A DNA stretch of 64,000 nucleotides, taken from contig NZ_LMIK01000005.1 of the NCBI RefSeq assembly GCF_001428685.1, positions 728,505 through 792,504 on the forward strand, written 5' to 3'. Every line of letters starts with the position of its first letter. Position 1 is the stretch's first letter. Of the stretch, positions 45,179-53,947 are shown piece after piece. The notes under the pieces were generated by a model. It worked only from the letters and a program-made list of their open reading frames with translations. It ran no database searches and was not told the DNA's origin. Source of the DNA: Lysobacter sp. Root76. GTDB lineage: Bacteria > Pseudomonadota > Gammaproteobacteria > Xanthomonadales > Xanthomonadaceae. The position numbers were made by a program, and so were the translations under genes.

Positions 45179-45739
45179 TCAGCCCAACAGCTGTTGCGGC
45201 AGGGTGTTGAGCACGCGGCGGAACGGATCGGGATTGTCGATGCCGCGCGAAACGATCAATGCGCCCTGGATGCGCACCACCGCATCTTCGGCGCGTCGCT
45301 GCGCCTCGCGTGCGGACACGCCGTCCTTTTCTCGCGCAAGCCGCGCGAATCCGTCTATCAAGCCGCGCAGCGAAACGCTGAGACGATCCTGGAACAGCGC
45401 CTGCGCATCGCCGACGACCAGATTGCCGAACAGGCAGGCTTCGGTGCCGCCGGCGTAGAAGCTGTCCAAGGCTGCGATCACCTTGGCCAGCCTGCGCTCC
45501 GGGGTGCCGGCGCCCTGCATCGGCGCGAGGATCTCGTCGTGCACCCAGGCGTCCACGCGATCGAACACGGCGCGCGCCATCTCCTCCTTACCGCCGGGAA
45601 AGTAGTGATACAGGCTGGAGCGCCCCAGGCCGGTGGCCTGGGACAGCTGGCCCAAGGACGCGGCGTCGTAGCCATAGCGGCGGAACGCGCCCAGCAGGCG
45701 ATCGACCACGGCATCACGGGGCAGGAGAGGGGCGGGCAT
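45179..45739 (-). CDS. TetR-family transcriptional repressor
   Basis: 186 aa. N-terminal TetR helix-turn-helix: [46 protein letters not shown]. The C-terminal ligand domain (about 90-186) contains a [17 protein letters not shown] segment seen in regulators similar to those controlling NTF2/hydrolase operons. It is divergent from an exported hydrolase gene; two related operator-like palindromes lie in front of the two genes, so it probably represses itself and the hydrolase/NTF2 pair. Confidence 0.92.
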   Translation of the reverse strand: MPAPLLPRDAVVDRLLGAFRRYGYDAASLGQLSQATGLGRSSLYHYFPGGKEEMARAVFDRVDAWVHDEILAPMQGAGTPERRLAKVIAALDSFYAGGTEACLFGNLVVGDAQALFQDRLSVSLRGLIDGFARLAREKDGVSAREAQRRAEDAVVRIQGALIVSRGIDNPDPFRRVLNTLPQQLLG

Positions 45740-45753
45740 GGCGGCAAGTCGAC

Positions 45754-45769
45754 TGGAACGATCGGTCCA
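45754..45769. promoter_or_regulatory. Operator-like palindrome in front of tetR
   Basis: TGGAACGATCGGTCCA is a 16-bp inverted repeat with one mismatch, 15 bp upstream of the TetR start. On the minus strand it contains ACCGATCGTTC, the same core as the larger palindrome before the divergent hydrolase gene. Confidence 0.65.
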
Positions 45770-45861
45770 ATATGGCCCGGGGCAGGGGCGCGGTCAACGC
45801 ATCCATGGATGCAACGCTGCGTCCGCATCGGCGTCGTTGACGGGTCCGGGCCCGAGATCTA

Positions 45862-45883
45862 TTGTACCGATCGTTCGGTACAA
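45862..45883. promoter_or_regulatory. Operator-like palindrome in front of the hydrolase gene
   Basis: TTGTACCGA-TCGT-TCGGTACAA, perfect 9-bp arms with a 4-bp centre, ends 28 bp before the hydrolase ATG. The ACCGATCGTTC core is shared with the site in front of tetR. Size and position are as expected for a TetR-type operator that blocks transcription of the hydrolase operon. Confidence 0.75.
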
Positions 45884-45911
45884 GAACGTCCATCCACCCC
45901 GGAGCCACCCC

Positions 45912-46913
45912 ATGTCCGTCCTATCCGCACGACCCTCCTCGCGTCTCCTGCGCGCCAGCGCATCGCTGCTGCTGGCCGCGGCGGCCGCTTTCGCGGCTCC
46001 GCTGGCGTTGGCCAAAGACCCGGCACCGTCCGCCGGCGCATCGCGTCACGACACGGCAGCCATCCACTACCGCACCACGAGCGTCGATGGCGTGGAGATC
46101 TTCTATCGCGAAGCCGGCCCGCGCGACGCGCCGGTATTGCTGCTGCTGCACGGCTTCCCGACCTCCAGCCAGATGTACCGCGACCTGATCCCACGCCTGG
46201 CCGACCGCTACCGCGTTATCGCCCCCGACTACCCGGGTTTCGGCCGCAGCGTCATGCCCGCGCCCGCGCAGTTCGACTACAGCTTCGACCACTACGCCGT
46301 GCTGATGGACAAGTTCACCCAACAGCTGGAACTGCCGCGCTACGCGCTCTACCTCATGGATTACGGCGCGCCGGTGGGCTTCCGCCTGGCCTCCCAGCAT
46401 CCCGAGCGCGTCAGTGCGCTGATAGTGCAGAACGGCAATGCGTACGAGGAAGGCATCGGCAAGTTCTGGGATCCGATCAAGGCCTACTGGAACGACAACA
46501 GCGCCGAGAACCGCGAGCACATCCGTAAGGCCGCGCTGACCCCGGACGGCACGCGCTGGCAGTACCTCCACGGCGAGCCGGACCCGACCCTGGTCAGCCC
46601 GGATGCGTACGCGCTCGACCAGGCCTATCTGGACCGGCCCGGCAACACCGACATCCAGTTGGCGATGATCTACGACTACCGCAACAACCTGCCCAAGTAC
46701 CCGCAATGGCAGGCCTACTTCCGCAAGTACCAGCCGCCGACCCTGGTGATCTGGGGCAAGAACGACCAGATCTTCCTGGTCGCGGGCGCCGAACCCTACC
46801 GTCGCGACAACCCCAAGGCCGAAGTGCATCTGCTCGATGCCGGTCATTTCGCCCTGGAAACCCAGAGCCCGCAGATCGCCAAGCTGATCCGCGAATTCCT
46901 CGCCAAGCACTGA
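45912..46913 (+). CDS. Exported alpha/beta hydrolase with Asp nucleophile
   Basis: 333 aa. Signal peptide [34 protein letters not shown]. The core resembles haloalkane dehalogenases/epoxide hydrolases: [38 protein letters not shown], nucleophile elbow [14 protein letters not shown] (Asp instead of Ser), [11 protein letters not shown] and AGHFALE with the catalytic His. Substrate unknown. Probably repressed by the divergent TetR protein and co-transcribed with the NTF2-like gene that follows after a large palindrome. Confidence 0.9.
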   Translation: MSVLSARPSSRLLRASASLLLAAAAAFAAPLALAKDPAPSAGASRHDTAAIHYRTTSVDGVEIFYREAGPRDAPVLLLLHGFPTSSQMYRDLIPRLADRYRVIAPDYPGFGRSVMPAPAQFDYSFDHYAVLMDKFTQQLELPRYALYLMDYGAPVGFRLASQHPERVSALIVQNGNAYEEGIGKFWDPIKAYWNDNSAENREHIRKAALTPDGTRWQYLHGEPDPTLVSPDAYALDQAYLDRPGNTDIQLAMIYDYRNNLPKYPQWQAYFRKYQPPTLVIWGKNDQIFLVAGAEPYRRDNPKAEVHLLDAGHFALETQSPQIAKLIREFLAKH

Positions 46914-46922
46914 ACCAGCCTC

Positions 46923-46950
46923 GCGGCGCTCCGGAATTCCGGAGCGCCGC
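46923..46950. promoter_or_regulatory. Perfect 28-bp palindrome between two operon genes
   Basis: A fully symmetric sequence: a 12-bp arm GCGGCGCTCCGG, centre AATT, then the exact reverse complement. It starts 10 bp after the hydrolase stop and ends 16 bp before the next ATG. In RNA it forms a very strong hairpin with an AAUU loop. There is no T run, so it is more likely an RNA stability or processing element or a partial attenuator than a simple terminator. Confidence 0.6.
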
Positions 46951-46966
46951 CATCCAGGAGACAGCC

Positions 46967-47446
46967 ATGAACCCCACCGAATCGCGCCCGCCGCTTCCGC
47001 CCTTCACTCTGGAAACCGCGCTGGCCAAGGTACGCGCCGCCGAGGACGCCTGGAACGGTCGCGATCCCGAGCGCATCGCCCTGGCTTACAGCGAAGACAG
47101 CCAATGGCGCAATCGCTCCGAGTTCTTTCGCGGTCGCGACGCGATCGTCGATTTCCTGACCCGGAAATGGGCGAAGGAACTCGACTATCGGCTCATCAAG
47201 GAACTCTGGGCTTACGGCGGAAACCGCATCGCGGTGCGCTTCGCCTACGAATGGAGCGACCACGACGGCCGCTGGTTTCGCGCCTACGGCAACGAGAATT
47301 GGGTATTCGACGAACGCGGTCTGATGCGCCAGCGTCACGCGTCGATCAACGACCTGGCGATCGACGCCGGCGAGCGCAAGTTCCATTGGGACGCCGCGGG
47401 CCGCCGCCCGCTCGATCATCCGGGCCTGAGCGATCTGGGACTGTAG
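46967..47446 (+). CDS. NTF2-like protein, DUF1348 family
   Basis: 159 aa. The stretches [75 protein letters not shown] and [22 protein letters not shown] are characteristic of the DUF1348 branch of the NTF2/SnoaL fold, which forms a small cone-shaped pocket. Function unknown; members are often linked to TetR regulators and hydrolases, as here. GGAG lies 7 bases before the ATG. Probably the second gene of the TetR-controlled unit. Confidence 0.9.
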   Translation: MNPTESRPPLPPFTLETALAKVRAAEDAWNGRDPERIALAYSEDSQWRNRSEFFRGRDAIVDFLTRKWAKELDYRLIKELWAYGGNRIAVRFAYEWSDHDGRWFRAYGNENWVFDERGLMRQRHASINDLAIDAGERKFHWDAAGRRPLDHPGLSDLGL

Positions 47447-47472
47447 GCGCCGGCCGGTCTTCGGTGCCGGCC

Positions 47473-47505
47473 AAAAGAGCGCGCCCGCCGGACCGGCGAG
47501 CGCGC
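47473..47505 (-). terminator. Rho-independent terminator of the exported Cys-rich gene
   Basis: GCGCGC-C-CGCCG, loop GAC, CGGCG-A-GCGCGC forms an 11-bp stem with one mismatch, about 20 bp past the stop at 47526 in the minus direction. It is followed on the minus strand by TCTTTTGG, a short U run. Confidence 0.55.
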
Positions 47506-47525
47506 GGGGCCGGTCGCAACCCAGC

Positions 47526-48224
47526 TCAGGGGATGTACACCAGCGTCGCTTCGGCGACGGCGGGGCAGATCGCGTTGTTGTTGAACAGAGCGTCCAGGCT
47601 CGGGGCCGGGGCGGTGGCCAGCGCGGTGGCGATGCAACCGACCGTCTTGATCACGCGCGAGTTCTCCAGCCAATCGCAGGAGGTGGCTTTGACCGCGCCG
47701 AAGCTGTGCTTCTTCCAGTTCACACGCACGCCGCCGCACTGGGTCGCCGCGGGGAAGGAATACCACTTGCCGCCGCTGTCCTGTTTGACGTTGAAGCCGG
47801 TGCCGGTGCAGGCCAGATTGCCGCGACGGCAGACGCGCGAGCACTGATGCAGTTGCAGCGGCGGCAGGCTGGAGGGACAGCCCTTGGCGTTGTTCTCCAG
47901 GTTGCACTCGCAGTAGTCGTTCGGCGGATCCTCGATGCGGGTGACGTTGTAGCGGATCGCCAGCGCCGTCGAGGCGGTCTGCCCGCTGACGGCGACCTTG
48001 AAGGCCTTTTCGTCGGCGCCGTTGGCTTCCTGGATCGAGATCAGGGGGCGGCCGGTGGCGTCGAACTGGATCGTCGGCCACGACTGGATCCGATAGACGT
48101 TGATGGTTTCGCAGGGGCTGGCGCCCGGACAGGCCGCCAGGGCCTGGCCGCTCCAACCCAGCAGGGCCAGCCAGAACGTCGCACCCAGCAGTGCATGGGC
48201 GAACTTGTGTGTTGCAGGGCTCAT
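47526..48224 (-). CDS. Exported cysteine-rich protein of unknown function
   Basis: 232 aa. Signal peptide MSPATHKFAHALLGATFWLALLGWSGQALA. The mature protein has at least 12 cysteines in patterns such as CPGASPCE, DYCECNLENNAKGCP, QCSRVCRRGNLAC and SCDWLENSRVIKTVGC, which would be disulfide-bonded outside the cytoplasm. I do not recognise a family. Cys-rich secreted proteins of this size are common in predatory Lysobacter, but no function can be read here. Convergent with the DUF1348 gene, with a terminator between them. Confidence 0.75.
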   Translation of the reverse strand: MSPATHKFAHALLGATFWLALLGWSGQALAACPGASPCETINVYRIQSWPTIQFDATGRPLISIQEANGADEKAFKVAVSGQTASTALAIRYNVTRIEDPPNDYCECNLENNAKGCPSSLPPLQLHQCSRVCRRGNLACTGTGFNVKQDSGGKWYSFPAATQCGGVRVNWKKHSFGAVKATSCDWLENSRVIKTVGCIATALATAPAPSLDALFNNNAICPAVAEATLVYIP

Positions 48225-48479
48225 GTCGCTTCTCCGTGCGCACGTGGTAGGGACGGCGGACGCGCGCACGGGTCCGCCTGTCGTTACCAACGCGGCGCGG
48301 CCGCGGCTGTGAGCTTTGCGGGCGGCGCGGCGATGAATGCGAGGTCCGGCGACGTCACGCCGGCGCACATCGGATCGTCGTTTCCGTATCCGCCGACCAG
48401 GGCGGCCGCGCGGCGCGCGCTTGATCGCACCGCCGCGGTCTCCATGTCGCACAGCACACCTCCCCGCATCAGGACGACC

Positions 48480-48905
48480 ATGACCAGCTTCCGACAGACC
48501 CCGGTACTGACCCTCTCCAATCCGGCCGCCTTGTACGACCCCGCTCCCAACGGCTATTCCCATCTGGCCAGCGTCAGCGGCGCGGCGCGCTGGCTGCTGG
48601 TCGCGGGGCAGGGCGGCGAAACCCAGGACGGCCGCCTGTCGCCCGACTTCCGCGACCAAGTGCGGCAGGCGCTGGAGAATCTGAAGATCGCCCTGGCGTC
48701 GGCCGGCGCGGGCACCGTCGATGTCGCCAAGCTCACCGTGCTGATCGTCGACCACAGCGAGGAGCGGCTGCACGTGTTCGGCGCCGAGCTCGAGGCCGCG
48801 TTCGGCGCCGGCGCCAAGCCGGCATGCACGCTGATCCCGGTGCCGCGCCTGGCCCTGGACGGGATGCTGTTCGAGGTTGAGGCGATCGCGGCCCTGGCCG
48901 CATAA
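48480..48905 (+). CDS. RidA/YjgF family protein
   Basis: 141 aa, the usual RidA length. The trimeric RidA fold is indicated by SHLASVSGAARWLLVAGQGGETQDGRLSPDFRDQVRQALENLKIALASAGAGTVDVAKLTVLIVDHSEERLHVF and the C-terminal CTLIPVPRLALDGMLFEVEAIAAL. RidA proteins hydrolyse reactive enamine or imine intermediates. The conserved Arg usually near residue 105 is present as PVPRLA. Stand-alone gene. Confidence 0.88.
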   Translation: MTSFRQTPVLTLSNPAALYDPAPNGYSHLASVSGAARWLLVAGQGGETQDGRLSPDFRDQVRQALENLKIALASAGAGTVDVAKLTVLIVDHSEERLHVFGAELEAAFGAGAKPACTLIPVPRLALDGMLFEVEAIAALAA

Positions 48906-49010
48906 CTGGCGCGGGGCCAGGACGCGGCAGGCTGCGCCCTGGCCCATCGCCGGCGCCTGCGCCGTTGGACTTCAAGACCGGGGATCGCACCGTTCATGGA
49001 GAGGACGACG

Positions 49011-50279
49011 ATGAAACGCGAGGCGCAGGACGCATACGCCGACCCTTCGGACTATCCGCGCTTGCTGGACGAAGCGCTGGTCGTGCACCAGCGCACGCCG
49101 GCCAGCGTCAACGACAGCCTGCTGGTGTTCGTGCACGGCCTGGGCGGCAGCCGCTACGGACCGGGCGCGACCTGGGGCCGCTTCCCGGCGTTCCTGTACG
49201 ACGACCTGTCCCAGGTCGACATCGGCATGTACCAGTACCGCACCGCGGCCGGGCGCCTGGGCTGGGGCAAGTCGATAGAACTGGAGGACGAGGCGCGCGT
49301 GTTCGCCGACCTGATCCGCGACCAGCTCAAGAACTACAAGCGCATCGTCCTGATCGGCCACAGCATGGGCGGCCTGCTGTGCAAGGCCGCGATCCATCGT
49401 CTGGTCGAGACCGCGGAGCACGACGCGCTCAACCGCATCGCCGGCCTGGTGCTGATGGCGACGCCGCAACTGGGTTCGCTGCGGGTGCCGCGGCTGCTGA
49501 GCGCCCTGTCCTTCGACGCGCGTGCGCTGCAGCCGCACGGCAGGCTGGTGCTCAAGATCAACAACACCTTCGAGAACCACATCGCCCTGGACGAGCGCGT
49601 GAGCACCTTGCGCAGGACCACGATTCCGACCTGGGCGGTGGAGGCCGTCCACGACCGCTGGGTGGATTCGCTGAGCGCGGGCATCGGCCTGACCTCGTCG
49701 CGGATCAAGGTGGTGCGCGGCTCGCACACGTCCGTCGTCACGCCGGCCGACCGCGACAGCGATGTCTACCCGTGGGTCAAGGAGCGCATCGAGATCGCGC
49801 TCAACCGCTACAAATACGACGTGTTCGTGGCCGCGGCGATGGCCGGCCACAACGGCGACGCCGAGTACACCGAGAATCGCAACACCGTGCTGGCGATGAT
49901 CGAGGTCCTGAAGCAACGCTGCGGATTCGACTCGGTGTTCTACGCCGGCATGAATATGGCGACGATGGAGGACTTCGATCCGGAAGAACTGGCGCTGCGC
50001 AAGGATATGGCCGCCTTGCGCGAGAGCCGCTATTTCATCCTGTTCTATCCGAAGAAGATCGTGTCCAGCGTGATCTACGAGGCCGGCTGGGCGCTGATCC
50101 TGGGCAAGCCTTCGATCTACATCGTCGGCGACGACCAGCATCTGCCGTTCCTGATGCAGGAAGCCTCGCAGGCTTTCGTCGAGCGGCGGGTGCGCATTTT
50201 CGAGTGCGTGAATCAGGCCAGTCTGCTGGAGCGCCTGACCGCCTACGGCACCGAGTTGTTCGACGCCAGCGCCGCCTAG
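49011..50279 (+). CDS. Alpha/beta-hydrolase fused to a TIR/deoxyribosyltransferase-like domain
   Basis: 422 aa. Residues ~20-260 are a lipase-like alpha/beta-hydrolase: LLVFVHGLGGSRYGPGATWGRF, nucleophile elbow GHSMGG (S118), GLVLMATPQLGS and a late His in RGSHTSVV (H239). Residues ~268-415 form a separate domain: KYDVFVAAAMAG, VFYAGMNMATMEDFD, SRYFILFYPKK, SSVIYEAGWALILGKPSIYIV and LPFLMQEA. This order is that of nucleoside deoxyribosyltransferase/TIR-like NAD-cleaving domains, with E357 in YEAGWA as candidate catalytic Glu. GGAGAGG six bases upstream decides the ATG at 49011. Cytoplasmic, no signal. The architecture is typical of bacterial immune effectors; an anti-phage role is inferred. 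Confidence 0.82.
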   Translation: MKREAQDAYADPSDYPRLLDEALVVHQRTPASVNDSLLVFVHGLGGSRYGPGATWGRFPAFLYDDLSQVDIGMYQYRTAAGRLGWGKSIELEDEARVFADLIRDQLKNYKRIVLIGHSMGGLLCKAAIHRLVETAEHDALNRIAGLVLMATPQLGSLRVPRLLSALSFDARALQPHGRLVLKINNTFENHIALDERVSTLRRTTIPTWAVEAVHDRWVDSLSAGIGLTSSRIKVVRGSHTSVVTPADRDSDVYPWVKERIEIALNRYKYDVFVAAAMAGHNGDAEYTENRNTVLAMIEVLKQRCGFDSVFYAGMNMATMEDFDPEELALRKDMAALRESRYFILFYPKKIVSSVIYEAGWALILGKPSIYIVGDDQHLPFLMQEASQAFVERRVRIFECVNQASLLERLTAYGTELFDASAA

Positions 50280-50506
50280 CCGGCGACCCCGTCGTCCTCC
50301 AGCACCAACCCGCGCGCGGCCAGCATCGCCTGGACCCGGTCCAGCGCATGCGCGTAGTCGTCGGCGGCGGCCGCTTCGAGGATGGGATTGGCCGACAGGG
50401 CGAACCGCGACAGCACGTCGTGACGGTCGGCCTCGCGTTCGATCTCGGACAGGCGCGCCTCCAGCGCGGCGAGTTCGGCGTCGAGTTGTGCGCGGGTCCA
50501 GGGCAT
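50276..50506 (-). CDS. Small coiled-coil protein, hypothetical
   Basis: 76 aa, MPWTRAQLDAELAALEARL followed by SEIEREADRHDVLSRFALS. The N-terminal half is a clear amphipathic helix or short coiled coil, the C-terminal half an acidic helix (DDYAHALDRVQAMLAARG). Its stop overlaps the 3' end of the convergent hydrolase-TIR gene by 4 bp. Function unknown; could be a partner or antagonist of that protein, but convergence argues against shared transcription. Confidence 0.6.
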   Translation of the reverse strand: MPWTRAQLDAELAALEARLSEIEREADRHDVLSRFALSANPILEAAAADDYAHALDRVQAMLAARGLVLEDDGVAG

Positions 50507-50680
50507 GTGCACCTCGCCGGAAGTAGGGCGCCGAGCCCGTGCCGGCTCGCGCGCCTTCATCATAGTTGCGGGGCGTGTAGGAGGCGTCGTCCCGGAGCTG
50601 CGCCGTCGATCGCGGGTTTCAGCGCCGGGACGACGACGGTGCCGGTGGGCGGGCACGGCATCCAGGCCGCGCCGCCATGC

Positions 50681-51049
50681 TCACCACAGGTTCTTGCCGT
50701 CGAGCACCGTCACCGGCACCGCGTCCAGGTCGAAGCCCTCGAGCAGGCGCGCGTTCACGCCGATCTTCGGGTGATCGAAGTCGGGCTTGAAGTCGACCCA
50801 GCTCGGGCTTTCGGTGTAGGTGCTGCAGCCGCACTGGTCGCAGAAGTGGTTGGCGATGATGCGGCTGCGCCAGCGATAGGTCGCCACGTCGTCCAGCGGC
50901 GTCAACAGGCGGAACTGGTCGGGCGTGTAGTAGGCCCACAGCGCGCCGCGCTTGCTGCACAGCGAGCAGGTGCAACTGGTCAGCTCGGTGGGAGCGGAGC
51001 TCAATTCGAAACGGGTCTTGCCGCAATGGCAGCTGCCTTGCAGGGTCAT
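50681..51049 (-). CDS. GFA family (glutathione-dependent formaldehyde-activating-like) zinc protein
   Basis: 122 aa. The GFA zinc-binding pattern is complete: GSCHCGKTRFEL, SCTCSLCSKRGALWAYY and FCDQCGCSTYTE. The fold binds structural and catalytic zinc via the clustered cysteines. Members range from S-(hydroxymethyl)glutathione synthases to uncharacterised proteins; the exact reaction is unknown. Stand-alone, transcribed away from the 6PGDH gene. Confidence 0.92.
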   Translation of the reverse strand: MTLQGSCHCGKTRFELSSAPTELTSCTCSLCSKRGALWAYYTPDQFRLLTPLDDVATYRWRSRIIANHFCDQCGCSTYTESPSWVDFKPDFDHPKIGVNARLLEGFDLDAVPVTVLDGKNLW

Positions 51050-51201
51050 CGGGACGTCCTCGGTGGGCCTGGGCGCATGATCGCCCAGGACGGTGTCAAT
51101 TCCTGTCAGCAGCGGCCGCGCACCGCTGCGTTGCGCGATCCGGCGTTGCAAGCGCGCGCCCGGGCGCCAACACTGCGGGTATACGCCAACAGGAGCGAGC
51201 G

Positions 51202-52107
51202 ATGGAACTGGGTATGGTCGGGCTGGGCCGGATGGGCGCGAACATGGCCGAGCGCCTGGTGCGCGGCGGGCATCGTGTGACGGGCTACGACCCCGGGGCT
51301 GCGGCGCGCGAGCAAGCGGCGCCGCGCGGCATCGTGGCGGCGGCGTCGCTGGCGGAGCTGGTCGCGGCGCTGCCGGCGCCGCGCGCGGTGTGGCTGATGG
51401 TGCCGGCCGGACAGATCGTCGACGACACCCTGGCCCAGTTGCTGCCCTTGCTGGCGCCGGGCGACAGCGTGATCGACGGCGGCAACTCGAACTACAAGGA
51501 CACGATGCGGCGCGCGGCCCTGCTGGCCCAGCAAGGCCTGCATTACGTCGATTCCGGCACCAGCGGCGGCATCTGGGGCCTGGCCGAGGGCTACAGCCTG
51601 ATGATCGGCGGCGACGAGGCCGCGGTGGAGCGGTTGCGGCCGATCTTCGCAACCCTGGCCCCGGCGGCGGACCGCGGTTGGGGCCGGGTCGGTCCCAGCG
51701 GCGCCGGGCATTTCACCAAAATGGTCCATAACGGCATCGAGTACGGCCTGATGCAGGCCTATGCCGAGGGCTTCGCGATCATGCAGCGCAAACCCGGCTT
51801 CGATCTGGACCTGCACCAGGTCGCGCAGATCTGGCGGCACGGCAGCGTGGTGCGGTCCTGGCTGCTGGACCTGGGCGCCGACGCGCTGGGCAAGAACCCG
51901 GCCCTGGAGGGGATCGCGCCCTATGTCGAGGACTCCGGCGAGGGCCGCTGGACCGTCGCCGAGGCCATCGACCTGGACGTGGCCGCGCCGGTGATCACCG
52001 CCTCGCTGCTGGAGCGGCTGCGCTCGCGCGAGAGCGATTCGTTCGCCGACAAGCTGCTGGCGGCGATGCGCAACGAGTTCGGCGGCCACAAGATCAAGGC
52101 CGGCTAG
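51202..52107 (+). CDS. gnd: 6-phosphogluconate dehydrogenase, short (YqeC/GndA-like) form
   Basis: 301 aa, the length of the short 6PGDH class. Rossmann motif MELGMVGLGRMGANMAERLVRGGH, DGGNSNYKDTMRR with substrate-binding Asn, YVDSGTSGGIWGLAEGY, and GPSGAGHFTKMVHNGIEYGLMQAYAEGF with catalytic Lys. Oxidatively decarboxylates 6-phosphogluconate to ribulose 5-phosphate in the pentose-phosphate pathway; the short forms often prefer NAD. GGAGCGAGCG precedes the ATG. Confidence 0.93.
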   Translation: MELGMVGLGRMGANMAERLVRGGHRVTGYDPGAAAREQAAPRGIVAAASLAELVAALPAPRAVWLMVPAGQIVDDTLAQLLPLLAPGDSVIDGGNSNYKDTMRRAALLAQQGLHYVDSGTSGGIWGLAEGYSLMIGGDEAAVERLRPIFATLAPAADRGWGRVGPSGAGHFTKMVHNGIEYGLMQAYAEGFAIMQRKPGFDLDLHQVAQIWRHGSVVRSWLLDLGADALGKNPALEGIAPYVEDSGEGRWTVAEAIDLDVAAPVITASLLERLRSRESDSFADKLLAAMRNEFGGHKIKAG

Positions 52108-52190
52108 CGGCGCACGCAGAAAGTTACCTCCGGCACCTATCCGCGGCGGCGGCGCCGGCGCAAAGTGCGCCTGAATCCAGGAGCGCCGCC

Positions 52191-52715
52191 ATGCAAATGA
52201 CCCTGCCTGCCATGACTCCGATCCTCGCCACCGCGGGCATCGGATGGTTGTACTACCGCCGCATCCGCAGCCAGTTCGGCCGCCAGGCCTATCGGCCGAC
52301 GCGCGCGCTGGTGCGCCTGACGATCCTGAGCGTGGCGATGCTGGCGCTGATCTTCGGCGCGGTCATGCTGCCGCATGTGTGGCCGGGCGTGCTCGCGGGC
52401 AGCCTGATCGGCGCCGCCATCGGTGTGTTCGCGCTGCGCCATACGCATGTCGAGCCCTGCCTGAAGGCGGCGTACTACACGCCCAACCCCTGGATCGGCG
52501 GCGCCTTGTCGTTGCTGCTGATCGGGCGCCTGGCCTGGCGCTGGGCCGGCGGCGCGTTCTCCGGCGGTATGCCGATGACCCAGACCAGCCCGCTGACGAT
52601 GGCGATCGCCGCGACCCTGGTCGGCTACTACCTGGTGTACGGCATCGGCCTGCGCCGGCAGATCCGCCGGCCGGCGCCCGTGTCGCTGCCGGAGCCGAAT
52701 GCGTCCGCCGAATAA
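52191..52715 (+). CDS. Integral membrane protein (CcdC/DUF1453-like)
   Basis: 174 aa with about five hydrophobic helices (ILATAGIGWLYYRRI, LTILSVAMLALIFGAVMLP, VLAGSLIGAAIGVFALRHTHVE, GGALSLLLIGRLAWRW, MAIAATLVGYYLVYGIGL). The YYRRIRxxFGRQ start and RHTHVE loop recall the DUF1453/CcdC family. Function unknown. CAGGAG lies 9 bases upstream of the ATG. Confidence 0.72.
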   Translation: MQMTLPAMTPILATAGIGWLYYRRIRSQFGRQAYRPTRALVRLTILSVAMLALIFGAVMLPHVWPGVLAGSLIGAAIGVFALRHTHVEPCLKAAYYTPNPWIGGALSLLLIGRLAWRWAGGAFSGGMPMTQTSPLTMAIAATLVGYYLVYGIGLRRQIRRPAPVSLPEPNASAE

Positions 52716-52971
52716 GCGCGCTGCCCGATCCGCCAAGGCGCCGCCGCCATCGAGGTGGCGGCCTCCGGAACCGTGGCCTGTGCGCGTCCTGGCCGAAGGC
52801 CGCGACAGGTGGGCGCCGGAGGCCGCCGTGGTCGTGGATTCGCAGGTCCCGGCTCGCCTGCATGCGGCTATCGTGCGACGATCCGCCGGCGATGCAATCA
52901 GAGGCGCGACAGTGCAGTCGTTATCCGATCCTGGAAAGGTCGTCTGTGAAAACGTCGGCGGCGCAGCTGCT

Positions 52972-53739
52972 GTGAACGCGGCGCGCTGGCTGCGCTCGGT
53001 ATGCGTGGGGCTGCTGCTCGCCGGCCTGTGCGCCTGCGCGAGCGTGCCCGCGCGCAACCCGCTCGCCGAATGGCGCGGTTCGCCCAATTACGGCCCGCGC
53101 CGGGCGCAGCTGATCGTGCTGCACCACACCGAGATGGACAGCGCCGAGGGCGCCTTGCGCGTGCTCAGCGCGCGCGATCCCGAGCGCCGGGTCAGTGCGC
53201 ACTACCTGATCGGCGCCGACGGCCGCCTGTACCAATTGGTGTCGGAACAGGACCGCGCCTGGCATGCCGGCGCGGCGACCTGGGCCGGCATCGAGGACCT
53301 CAACTCGGCCTCGATCGGTATCGAGCTCGACAACGACGGTGCGGCGCCGTTCGCCGAAGCGCAGATCCAGACCCTGCTGCAACTGCTGCAGGACATCACC
53401 CGGCGGCTGTCGATTCCGCCGCAGTTGGTGATCGGCCACGGCGATATCGCACCCACGCGCAAGCACGACCCGAGCGCGCTGTTTCCCTGGCAGCGCCTGG
53501 CCGAGGCCGGCTACGGCCTGTGGCCGCGCGCGCAACGCGCCGCCGTGCCGCCCGGCTTCGACCGCTGGGCCGCCCTGCGCACGATCGGCTACGACCTGAG
53601 CGATCCCGCCGCCGCGCGCCGCGCCTTCCATCGTCACTACCGCGGCCAGGAGAGCGACGCCTGGCTGCCCGACGACGATGAGATTCTCTACGACCTGCAG
53701 CTGCAGCTGATGGCCTTGCCGCAGTCCGTGCCGCAATGA
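52972..53739 (+). CDS. N-acetylmuramoyl-L-alanine amidase, AmpD/AmiD-like lipoprotein
   Basis: 255 aa from a GTG. Lipoprotein signal (VGLLLAGLCACAS) and then an amidase_2 (N-acetylmuramoyl-L-alanine amidase) domain: IVLHHTEMDS (first zinc His), VSAHYLIGADGRLYQLVSEQDRAWHAG, SIGIELDNDG and GHGDIAPTRKHDPSALFPW (second zinc His and the KxDP motif). Cleaves the bond between muramic acid and the stem peptide; the lipid anchor places it in the periplasmic face of the outer membrane like AmiD. The start is uncertain as no ATG fits; the GTG begins the signal peptide. Confidence 0.88.
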   Translation: MNAARWLRSVCVGLLLAGLCACASVPARNPLAEWRGSPNYGPRRAQLIVLHHTEMDSAEGALRVLSARDPERRVSAHYLIGADGRLYQLVSEQDRAWHAGAATWAGIEDLNSASIGIELDNDGAAPFAEAQIQTLLQLLQDITRRLSIPPQLVIGHGDIAPTRKHDPSALFPWQRLAEAGYGLWPRAQRAAVPPGFDRWAALRTIGYDLSDPAAARRAFHRHYRGQESDAWLPDDDEILYDLQLQLMALPQSVPQ

Positions 53740-53947
53740 CGGAAGCCGCCATGGACAACGCCATCTGAGCGACTTGTCCGAATTTGGCGGAATCACGTGA
53801 GCGCGTCGGCGCACTCGCTAGCTCCCTTAGCATCGATCGCGCCGGCCGCTCACGCGCGCCGGCGTGGGCGACCGTGGACGCGCGCGCCCGCATACACACG
53901 AGATGGGCGCGACCGGTCGTCCGGCCTCTCAGCAGGCAAAGGAAACC

